A stretch of DNA of 64,000 bases from Chryseobacterium rhizoplanae (GTDB taxonomy: Bacteria > Bacteroidota > Bacteroidia > Flavobacteriales > Weeksellaceae), in assembly GCF_900182655.1 (NCBI RefSeq), contig NZ_FXTC01000007.1, positions 62,001 to 126,000 of the forward strand. The letters are read 5' to 3'. Positions within the stretch are counted from its first letter, which is position 1. Each line of letters starts with the position of its first letter. A program made the translations under genes and the position numbers. Shown here piece after piece: positions 30,313-36,635 of this stretch. The notes beneath the pieces are model-generated. The model saw nothing but the letters and a program-made list of their open reading frames with translations. It had not been told where the DNA came from and searched no databases.

Positions 30313-31299
30313 ATGAATCTGAAAAATATAATAAAGCCTACGAGGAAAAAACTGTTTCTTCTCGTAGGCTTATTTATTATCGCTGGTTTTTTCCTGTTAG
30401 CTTCAGGGAAGAAAAATAGATCCATACAAAGCTCGAAGATCATTGCAGATACTGCTTTGGTTAAAAAACATTTGACAGCGCTTACCCAAACACCACAATT
30501 CAGGAACCATAAAAATATAGACCAGCTGAATGCAGTTGCAGACTATATCCATCAAACTTTCAATGCCAATGGTGACAGCACTGCTTACCAGGAATATAAA
30601 GTAGACGGGAAAATATATAAGAATGTAATTACTTCCTTTGGAACAGAAAACAAGAAGCGAATCATTATAGGAGCTCATTACGATGTTTGCGGAGATCAGC
30701 AGGGTGCAGATGATAATGCAACCGGAGTTACAGCCCTCTTGGAGCTGGCAAGAATGCTTAAAGGACAAAAGCTGAACTACAGAGTTGATCTTGTAGCTTA
30801 CACATTGGAAGAACCTCCTTATTTCAGGACTGAAAATATGGGAAGTTATGTCCATGCAAAATACTTAAAAGACAATAATATTGATGTGTATGGAATGGCC
30901 AGCGTGGAAATGATTGGATACTTCAGAGATGAAAAGGGGTCACAGAGCTTTCCTTTAGGCATTCTTTCATGGTTTTACGGTGATAAAGGAGACTTTATTA
31001 CTTTAGCTAAAAAGTTCAGTGGGGCAGGTCTGTTTGTAAAAAACTTTATCGACAACTTTAAAGGCTCTGGGCAGATCAAAACAGAAACCTTCTCAGCACC
31101 TAAATTTGTTGCTGGAATAGACTTTTCCGACCATCTCAACTATTGGAATTTTGATTTTCCGGCACTCATGATCACCGATTCCTCTTTTTTCAGAAATAAA
31201 AATTATCACCAGCCCACAGACACTCTGGAAACCCTTGATACCAAGAGAATGACAAAAGTTATTGATGCTATTTTTCTCAGTATTATTCACCTTAAGTGA
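30313..31299 (+). CDS. M28-family metallopeptidase, membrane-anchored
   Basis: A 328-residue zinc aminopeptidase-like protein with an N-terminal membrane helix (about residues 14-30) that anchors or exports it. Metal ligands of the M28 fold are visible: H122 and D124 in GAHYDV, D133/D134 in GADDNATG, E166/E167 in YTLEEPPYF, and a histidine at about 274 in DFSDHLNYW. It probably trims peptides in the periplasm. It lies 42 bases after scpA but has no obvious metabolic link to it. Confidence 0.9.
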   Translation: MNLKNIIKPTRKKLFLLVGLFIIAGFFLLASGKKNRSIQSSKIIADTALVKKHLTALTQTPQFRNHKNIDQLNAVADYIHQTFNANGDSTAYQEYKVDGKIYKNVITSFGTENKKRIIIGAHYDVCGDQQGADDNATGVTALLELARMLKGQKLNYRVDLVAYTLEEPPYFRTENMGSYVHAKYLKDNNIDVYGMASVEMIGYFRDEKGSQSFPLGILSWFYGDKGDFITLAKKFSGAGLFVKNFIDNFKGSGQIKTETFSAPKFVAGIDFSDHLNYWNFDFPALMITDSSFFRNKNYHQPTDTLETLDTKRMTKVIDAIFLSIIHLK

Positions 31300-31309
31300 A
31301 AAAAATAAT

Positions 31310-31338
31310 TTTGATTCTCAGAAAAATTTATATATTTG
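31310..31338 (+). promoter_or_regulatory. Promoter for leader ORF and RNA-repair operon
   Basis: TTTG at 31310-31313 and TATATTTG at 31331-31338, spaced by 17 bases, fit the Bacteroidota consensus with a slightly short spacer. It should give a transcript that starts a few bases downstream and contains the leader ORF. Confidence 0.7.
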
Positions 31339-31380
31339 CACCTGAAAATCAAGTTTAACCAATAATAAAACGACGAAGCA

Positions 31381-31458
31381 ATGTTCAGAACTAAACAGAA
31401 TTCTACAGTTGGATTGCCACTTATGGTGGTAAGGCTTCGCGGTTTGGTACATTCTTAG
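31381..31458 (+). CDS. 25-residue leader peptide of a predicted attenuator
   Basis: A short ORF, ATG to TAG, encoding MFRTKQNSTVGLPLMVVRLR followed by GLVHS. It is rich in Val and Leu (8 of 25) in its second half. It sits about 40 bases after the promoter and 23 bases before the 5' arm of a terminator. Part of its coding sequence (31434-31445) can pair either with CGAAGC just before the start codon (31374-31379) or with the terminator 5' arm (31482-31491), but not with both. This arrangement is that of leader peptides in amino-acid or translation-dependent attenuation. Whether the peptide is made is not shown by the sequence. Confidence 0.6.
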   Translation: MFRTKQNSTVGLPLMVVRLRGLVHS

Positions 31459-31481
31459 AATAACAGTACAATACAATATCA

Positions 31482-31512
31482 AAACCCGAAGTCGTAGAGA
31501 TTTCGGGTTTTT
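31482..31512 (+). terminator. Attenuator terminator before the RNA-repair operon
   Basis: Arms AAACCCGAA (31482-31490) and TTCGGGTTT (31502-31510), an 11-base loop and a T-run. It lies between the leader ORF and the first structural gene 188 bases downstream. An alternative helix between CTTCGcGGTTT (31435-31445) and AAACCCGAAG (31482-31491) would prevent its formation. Confidence 0.75.
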
Positions 31513-31592
31513 AATTGCGCAATATTTCAAACTCCCAGGTTTACCCGAAATCTTTTTTAGTGTCATTACAGACGAAACAGGTGAATTATATC

Positions 31593-31659
31593 CTCACACT
31601 GTAGACGTCTATTATTAATCCATTCAACTAATGTTTTAGTTGATTAAAAGTTGTGTGAG
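31593..31659 (+). other. Structured 5' untranslated segment
   Basis: An outer helix CTCACAC / GTGTGAG (31593-31599 with 31653-31659) encloses a hairpin with CAACTAA / TTAGTTG (31625-31631 with 31636-31642) extended by TTAAT / ATTAA. It lies past the attenuator terminator and 40 bases before the first gene, so only read-through transcripts would carry it. No known RNA family is recognised. Confidence 0.5.
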
Positions 31660-31699
31660 ATAAAAGACTTTACAATCTCGCATCATACTTCTGTGAACA

Positions 31700-32434
31700 A
31701 TGGAAAATGATAACCTTCTGTTTTCCCGGCTGAGAAGCTTGAGAAGCAGAAAAAGAACAATTAGAAAAGATGTAGAAAAACAGATCAGAAAAAAATATCG
31801 ACGTAGTGAAGAACTTTCAGACATCAGACGAAATATCCAATGGATTCCTTTGGATAAGCCTTATCAAAGAGGATTTGTAAGATTCTTTGTGGTAAGGGAA
31901 GATGTAATGAGATCCAAATACGGAGAGTTCTTTGAAGGAGTTCTGAAGAAAATTAATACTTACATGTATTCTGAAAGCAGAAAATTTCTTAAAAAGAAAA
32001 GAAAATCCGGAAGAAGAATCTATGTGGAAAGAGAGCAGAAGCTCAATAGAGTTTCAGAATATGCCTGGAATGATCCGAAATTCGGACTTACACCAATGGA
32101 AAGGCAGTATTTTTTGCAAAAAGAAGAATATTGCCCTTTAAGGAAGAGGTATGAGATTTACTACGAATTCATTGAACCGTGGAGGTTTATCCTTAGAATA
32201 AGACCCAATATGATTACCCATTATAAGCCTGTAGATTTCGAACTTGAAAAAGAATATGCAGAGCTGGAGTCCTATTTGAGACAACATAAGGTTGCAGGGA
32301 TTATCCATAAAACAATATATGGAAGGCCAAGTTCATGGAAGATGAAATACAAATCTGATCAAAATGAAAGTACAAAATATTTTCACTACAAAATGTCTGC
32401 AACAGAGATTGCAGAAAGCTTACAAGACGTATAA
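31700..32434 (+). CDS. Unknown basic protein, first gene of RtcB-PrfH operon
   Basis: A 244-residue soluble protein that I do not recognise. It is very rich in Lys and Arg, above all in the first 120 residues (RSRKRTIRKDVEKQIRKKYR; KFLKKKRKSGRRIYVEREQK), with many aromatic residues after that. No signal peptide or membrane segment is seen. It lies 27 bases before rtcB and is the first gene after the attenuator, so it belongs to the repair operon. The charge suggests RNA or ribosome binding, but this is inference only. Confidence 0.75.
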   Translation: MENDNLLFSRLRSLRSRKRTIRKDVEKQIRKKYRRSEELSDIRRNIQWIPLDKPYQRGFVRFFVVREDVMRSKYGEFFEGVLKKINTYMYSESRKFLKKKRKSGRRIYVEREQKLNRVSEYAWNDPKFGLTPMERQYFLQKEEYCPLRKRYEIYYEFIEPWRFILRIRPNMITHYKPVDFELEKEYAELESYLRQHKVAGIIHKTIYGRPSSWKMKYKSDQNESTKYFHYKMSATEIAESLQDV

Positions 32435-32461
32435 GTCCAACTGTTATTTAAAACAAAAACA

Positions 32462-33853
32462 ATGGGAAATTTAAAACTTAAAGGAAAAGATATATTAAAA
32501 TTGGGCTATCCAAATAATCAAAGCGTAAATGTAGCATTGGAAGTCATGAAAAGAAATTTTGCAACGAAGAATATTCACCATGTAAAATCGATTTTAAAGG
32601 AAATCCTGCTGAATCCGGAAGAATTTGAAAAAGATCTGACTTTCGGACAAATTGCAGAAACCCTGCTTTCATCCAAAAAAACGGAAAAAAGAATGCTGAA
32701 TTCACAGCGTGCCTCCTTTCAGATTTTTGGTAATAATATCTCAGAAGAGGCAAAAAATCAGCTGTACACGGCTTTGAAACTGCCTATTTCTACACAGGGA
32801 GCATTAATGCCCGATGCCCACAGCGGCTACGGACTTCCCATTGGGGGAGTTCTGGCAGTGGAAAATGCAGTAATTCCTTACGGAGTAGGAATGGATATTG
32901 GCTGCAGAATGAGCCTCAGTATTTTGGATACCCCTGTTTCATATCTTGAAGGAGCAAGAGATAAATATGAAAAAGCGCTTGCCGAACATACAAAATTCGG
33001 GATGTATGAAACGCACAAATCTCACATAGACCATGAGATTTTTGAAAGAGATACATTCGATATGATCCCGATCTTAAGAAGATTAAAGGGAAAAGCCATC
33101 AAACAGATGGGATCCTCAGGCGGAGGAAATCACTTTGTAGAATTCGGAGAAGTAGAAATCACCGAAGAAGATGAACAGATTGGCCTGCCAAAAGGAAAAT
33201 ATCTGGGAATACTTTCTCACAGTGGCTCAAGAGGTCTTGGAGCAGAAATTGCCCAATATTACTCAAGAGTGGCTATAGAACAGTGTCCATTACCAAAAGA
33301 AGCTCAAAACTTCGCCTGGCTGGACCTTAGCACACACCTTGGATTGGAATATTGGACGGCAATGAATCTCGCCGGAGATTATGCTTCAGCCTGTCACGAT
33401 GATATTCACAGAAGGCTGGTAAAAGCAGTCGGCGGAAGAGTAAAAGCCAGAATTGAGAACCACCACAACTTTGCCTGGAAAGAAATCCATAACGGAAAAG
33501 AAGTGATTGTTCACCGGAAAGGAGCCACACCTGCCAACGAAAATGAACTGGGAATGATTCCCGGATCCATGACAGCGAAAGGATTTATCGTTCGCGGAAA
33601 AGGAAACCCGGATTCCCTGAACTCAGCATCTCATGGCGCAGGAAGAGCGCATTCAAGGGGAGAATGCAGAACCCTTTTCACCCAGCATGATATCAAGAAA
33701 GAATTAAAACTTAAAAATGTCACACTGATGGGTGGAAATGCAGAAGAAGCACCAATGGCCTACAAAGACATCAATGAAGTAATGAATGCACAGAGTGAAT
33801 TAGTGGATATCCTGGGAACATTCCAGCCGAGGATTGTAAGAATGGACAGATAA
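32462..33853 (+). CDS. rtcB: RtcB family RNA ligase
   Basis: A 463-residue RNA ligase that joins 2',3'-cyclic phosphate or 3'-phosphate ends to 5'-OH ends using GTP and manganese. Metal-binding residues are visible in MDIGCRMS (D145, C148), SSGGGNHFVEFGE, LSHSGSRGLG and ENHHNFAW, and the histidine that becomes guanylylated is H391 in SHGAGRAHSR. The protein is in the length range of the bacterial RtcB2-like group found beside prfH. Within this operon the expected substrate is 16S rRNA cut near its 3' end or at the decoding centre, as shown for PrfH/RtcB pairs in the literature; in this organism it is an inference. Confidence 0.95.
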   Translation: MGNLKLKGKDILKLGYPNNQSVNVALEVMKRNFATKNIHHVKSILKEILLNPEEFEKDLTFGQIAETLLSSKKTEKRMLNSQRASFQIFGNNISEEAKNQLYTALKLPISTQGALMPDAHSGYGLPIGGVLAVENAVIPYGVGMDIGCRMSLSILDTPVSYLEGARDKYEKALAEHTKFGMYETHKSHIDHEIFERDTFDMIPILRRLKGKAIKQMGSSGGGNHFVEFGEVEITEEDEQIGLPKGKYLGILSHSGSRGLGAEIAQYYSRVAIEQCPLPKEAQNFAWLDLSTHLGLEYWTAMNLAGDYASACHDDIHRRLVKAVGGRVKARIENHHNFAWKEIHNGKEVIVHRKGATPANENELGMIPGSMTAKGFIVRGKGNPDSLNSASHGAGRAHSRGECRTLFTQHDIKKELKLKNVTLMGGNAEEAPMAYKDINEVMNAQSELVDILGTFQPRIVRMDR

Positions 33854-33864
33854 TTTGGTTGATT

Positions 33865-33908
33865 GTTTATAGTTGTCAGTTGAAAATATTGAGCTTTCAA
33901 CTATAAAC
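33865..33908. repeat. Intercistronic inverted repeat after rtcB
   Basis: Perfect 11-base arms GTTTATAGTTG (33865-33875) and CAACTATAAAC (33898-33908) with a 22-base spacer, in the 83-base gap between rtcB and the next gene. There is no T-run, so it is more likely an mRNA processing or stabilising hairpin than a terminator. Confidence 0.65.
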
Positions 33909-33936
33909 TTTCAGCTTTTAATTTAAAAACAAAGCA

Positions 33937-34482
33937 ATGGGAGCACCACATAACATAAAAAGATACGGTGAAGTCTGGCCGGAATTCAGAATCCGGTTAG
34001 GGTTCGGAATTTTAAACATATTAAAAGATAAAATCATTATCTCAGGGGGCTGGGCATGGCATTTTATGTCTGAAACAGGACATACGGAATATAAGCATGC
34101 TCACGACCATAAGGATATTGATGTTTTTGTAAAGAAAGAAAATGTTGCAGAAGTCGTTATCATTCTTCAGCAGGAAGGTTTCCAGAAAGTCTGGACCCGG
34201 TATGATCACCTTCCGAGTGAGGAAAACTTCCGCAGGTACGAGAAAACAGTAGAATTGGAAAATGATAAATTCCACAGAATTACCATAGATTTCTTTGAAA
34301 GAGACGATCTTGAAACTATAGAAGCCAATGGTTTTACTGTCGTAAAGCCTGATATTTTACTTTCATTTTACAGAAATATACACTCCAGTGACAAATGCTG
34401 GGCAGTGATGGCTGCAAAAGATTTATTACAAAAAGGGACAGATCCGGTAGGACACCCTTTATTAAGCAAAATGCCAACATAA
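33937..34482 (+). CDS. Predicted nucleotidyltransferase-fold protein in RNA-repair operon
   Basis: A 181-residue soluble protein. It has the pattern of a minimal nucleotidyltransferase: SGGWAWHF (S36-G37-G38-W39), then HKDIDVFV with D60 and D62, then ITIDFFE with a third acid at D118. This spacing fits the hG[GS]..DxD..D signature of the superfamily that includes tRNA CCA-adding enzymes, MNT-type proteins and AbiEii-like toxins. It is 83 bases after rtcB and 1 base before prfH, so it is tied to RNA repair. It might add or restore nucleotides at a damaged RNA end, or modify a protein; the sequence does not decide. I cannot assign a named family. Confidence 0.7.
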   Translation: MGAPHNIKRYGEVWPEFRIRLGFGILNILKDKIIISGGWAWHFMSETGHTEYKHAHDHKDIDVFVKKENVAEVVIILQQEGFQKVWTRYDHLPSEENFRRYEKTVELENDKFHRITIDFFERDDLETIEANGFTVVKPDILLSFYRNIHSSDKCWAVMAAKDLLQKGTDPVGHPLLSKMPT

Positions 34483-34483
34483 A

Positions 34484-35182
34484 ATGGAAAAATTAATACA
34501 GATCACTTCAGGAAGAGGGCCTTTAGAATGTCAGTGGGTTGCTGCAAAGGTTCTGAAGACCTTTCTTGAAGAGGCCAAACAAAATACAATAGAGTACGAA
34601 ATCGTTCATCGCGAAAACGGTGATGAAAACCTTACATTAAAATCAGTAACCCTGCTTTTAAAAGGAAAAGAGATAAACCTGTTTCTTAAAAACTGGTTGG
34701 GAACTGTTTGCTGGATAGGAAAAAGCACATTCAGGAAACTGCACAAAAGAAGCAATTGGTTTATCGGAATTTTTGAATTAGATGATGTAAAAATGATTGA
34801 TTTCAATGAAAAAGATATCAGATTTCAAACAGTGAGAAGTCAGGGAAGCGGAGGACAGAATGTAAACAAAGTGAATACAGCGGTGCGTGCTACTCATATT
34901 CTGACCAAAGAAACAGTGTTTGTACAGGACTCACGCTCGCAGCTGGAGAATAAAAAACTTTCTGTTATCAGATTAAAAGAAAAGGTAATGTCAGCTTATA
35001 TCCAACAGTTGGAAAGAAAACTGAAAGAAACCTGGTCTCTTCAGATGCAGGTAGAACGTGGAAATCCCGTCCGGACATTTTCAGGAACAGATTTTAAAAA
35101 GAATTACGAAAACAAGACATTCAAAAAACAAAGGAATGCCTTGAAAAATGACCTTAAAAACTACAGCAATGACCTTAACTAA
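34484..35182 (+). CDS. prfH: Peptide chain release factor homologue PrfH (ribosome rescue)
   Basis: A 232-residue protein with the hydrolysis motif GGQ at residues 123-125 in [16 protein letters not shown] and the following basic C-terminal helix, but without the codon-recognition domain of RF1/RF2. The start GRGPLECQW region is typical of PrfH. PrfH binds ribosomes whose 16S rRNA has been cleaved at the decoding centre and releases the stalled peptide, after which RtcB re-ligates the rRNA (established for PrfH/RtcB pairs). It starts 1 base after the nucleotidyltransferase-like gene and overlaps the TPR gene, so all are co-translated. Confidence 0.95.
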   Translation: MEKLIQITSGRGPLECQWVAAKVLKTFLEEAKQNTIEYEIVHRENGDENLTLKSVTLLLKGKEINLFLKNWLGTVCWIGKSTFRKLHKRSNWFIGIFELDDVKMIDFNEKDIRFQTVRSQGSGGQNVNKVNTAVRATHILTKETVFVQDSRSQLENKKLSVIRLKEKVMSAYIQQLERKLKETWSLQMQVERGNPVRTFSGTDFKKNYENKTFKKQRNALKNDLKNYSNDLN

Positions 35183-35675
35183 AAGTAAATATTATTTTGA
35201 AGCATTAGACTACTTTCCATTCAATCTTTCTGAATGTATGGATGCTCTGAACTATGCCCTGTCTTACGAACCAGAAGATGCAGACAGCCTTTGTCTGATG
35301 GGGAGAGTATATTCCGAAGAACTGAAAGATTATGAAACGGCAAAGAAATATTTTGATGAAGCTATGCAGAATAATATCGCAAATATCAATACGCCTAAAT
35401 ATTACATTGAATGTCTTTTGAATAATGAAGATTATAAAGAAGCTGAAAAATTAATTGAATTCGCTTTAAAATTAATAGGAATTGACAAATCGGAAATTCT
35501 GAACTGTCTCTCTCTTCTGCAGGAAAGAAATTTTGAGTATAAACAGGCCTTAGGAACCCTTAAAGAAGCCAAAAAATTTGCTTACAACCGTGCAGCCCTC
35601 GAAATACTTGAAGATAGAGAGAAACTTGTCAAAGGAAAGATAACCAGAAACCGAACTATAAAAAAGACAGAATAA
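35169..35675 (+). CDS. TPR-repeat protein at end of RtcB-PrfH operon
   Basis: A 168-residue protein; an ATG at 35148 would add seven residues. TPR-type helices are visible, for example ADSLCLMGRVYSEELKDYET followed by AKKYFDEAM, and then PKYYIECLLNNEDYKEAEKL. It overlaps the end of prfH by 14 bases in another frame, which suggests translational coupling. TPR proteins are protein-protein adaptors, so it may help to assemble the repair machinery, but it may equally be a passenger. A hairpin element directly downstream ends the operon. Confidence 0.75.
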   Translation: MTLTKSKYYFEALDYFPFNLSECMDALNYALSYEPEDADSLCLMGRVYSEELKDYETAKKYFDEAMQNNIANINTPKYYIECLLNNEDYKEAEKLIEFALKLIGIDKSEILNCLSLLQERNFEYKQALGTLKEAKKFAYNRAALEILEDREKLVKGKITRNRTIKKTE

Positions 35676-35701
35676 TCTGTTTTCGACTTATAATTAAAGA
35701 T

Positions 35702-35838
35702 AATAAGACTGTCTCAAAGATCAAATCATTTGACTTTTGTCATTCTGACGAAGGAAGAATCTTGTTAGTAATCATCAATAAGAGATTCTTTACTCCATTC
35801 CATTTCGTTCAGAATGACAATTTTGAGGCAGTCTTATT
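35702..35838. repeat. Long inverted-repeat element, possible bidirectional terminator
   Basis: Outer arms AATAAGACTGTCTCAAA and TTTTGAGGCAGTCTTATT (one wobble) enclose inner complementary blocks GTCATTCTGACGAAGG and TTCGTTCAGAATGAC, with AAGAATCT / AGATTCTT inside. The whole 137 bases can fold into one long hairpin. The right arm covers the stop codon of the convergent cytochrome gene (35834-35836) and has T-runs. I recall similar GTCATTCTGACGAAGGAAGA elements as dispersed repeats in Flavobacteriia, but copy number cannot be checked here; only one copy is in the window. Confidence 0.75.
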
Positions 35839-36121
35839 TTTTATTCACAGAGATCAGATAATCATACACCATTTGATGCTGGTCATCGCTCAGTTTAGCC
35901 TTTGGAGCCATTCTGCTTAATGTGTTGATCCATCCCTTGTCGTCATGTTTCGTTGGTTCTGGCAGCTTATGGCATTTTGCACAGGAATTTTCAAAAATGG
36001 TTTTTCCTTGCGCCAGCTGCTCAGATGAGGTATACTTTGGCCCTGTTACAGCCACACTTTTTGGTCCGCAGGATACCAGAAATGCTGATGCTGCGATACC
36101 GGTTAAGATGAATTTTTTCAT
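35834..36121 (-). CDS. Small lipoprotein cytochrome c (copy 1)
   Basis: A 95-residue protein with a lipoprotein signal (FLVSCG, lipidated cysteine at about 18), one heme c site CAKCH, and a methionine in SRMAPKAKL that can be the second axial ligand. It is anchored to a membrane and carries one electron at a time. It is very similar to the product of the gene 21 bases upstream (ENSCxKCHKLPxP and MAPKAKLxDxQHQ.VYDY shared), so the two arose by tandem duplication. Its stop codon lies inside the inverted-repeat element. Confidence 0.9.
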   Translation of the reverse strand: MKKFILTGIAASAFLVSCGPKSVAVTGPKYTSSEQLAQGKTIFENSCAKCHKLPEPTKHDDKGWINTLSRMAPKAKLSDDQHQMVYDYLISVNKK

Positions 36122-36141
36122 ATCCTATTTTTATTTGATGA

Positions 36142-36435
36142 TTACTTCTTCACAGAAACAATATAATCATAAACCCATTGGTGCTGTTCATCCGTTAATT
36201 TTGCCTTTGGAGCCATAGAATTCATGATTCCTACCCATTGTACAGGGTTGTGTGAAGCAGGATCAGGTAATTTATGACATCTTCCACAAGAGTTTTCAAA
36301 AATAGTTTTCCCCTGAGCAATCTGTTCCGCAGTAGATGTTGAAGTACCTGCAGCAGCAGTGGATGTAGCAGCTTTCGGCGTACAGGAAACCAGCAGAATA
36401 CCAGTAAACGAAGCCGCAGCGATGAGTTTTTTCAT
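36142..36435 (-). CDS. Small lipoprotein cytochrome c (copy 2)
   Basis: A 97-residue paralogue of the neighbouring cytochrome. The start is taken at the ATG at 36435 because the lipoprotein signal (MKKLIAAASFTGILLVSC) begins there; the longer frame adds six residues without reason. It has a Thr/Ala/Ser-rich linker after the lipobox, the heme site CGRCH and the methionine in MNSMAPKAKL. Upstream gene of the pair, with 20 bases between the two. The redox partners are not encoded nearby. Confidence 0.9.
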   Translation of the reverse strand: MKKLIAAASFTGILLVSCTPKAATSTAAAGTSTSTAEQIAQGKTIFENSCGRCHKLPDPASHNPVQWVGIMNSMAPKAKLTDEQHQWVYDYIVSVKK

Positions 36436-36635
36436 GTTTCTTCTTTTTGACATATAACAAATGTAATAAATTCCTTAAGCCGTTGATATAGGGGCGTTCT
36501 AGTTTTAATTTAGAAGAAATAAAAATTAAATTCACGTAAAATCGGCAATCCCGAATGAAGATAATTTAAGCCTTTTGCCTCATCATTGTAAGCAGGCTAT
36601 TGACCATTCCCATTTTAATTATTAATTTTGAATCA

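Noticed and set aside
31432..31440. An Arg-Leu-Arg sequence in the leader peptide, like the macrolide-arrest motif of some erm leaders
   Set aside because: A ribosome stopped there would cover the segment needed for the antiterminator, which would favour termination, so drug-induced arrest at this motif does not explain switching on the operon.
31318..31566. Minus-strand 82-codon open frame across the leader region
   Set aside because: It runs antisense through the promoter, leader ORF and attenuator terminator and has no sensible protein features.
31300..35840. The repair operon as a phage or transposon island
   Set aside because: No integrase, transposase, tRNA or direct repeats are visible at its borders, and base composition looks like that of the neighbours.
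36600..36635. An upstream TTG start for meaB
   Set aside because: The added 12 residues are not typical of the family and the ATG at 36636 gives the usual N-terminus.
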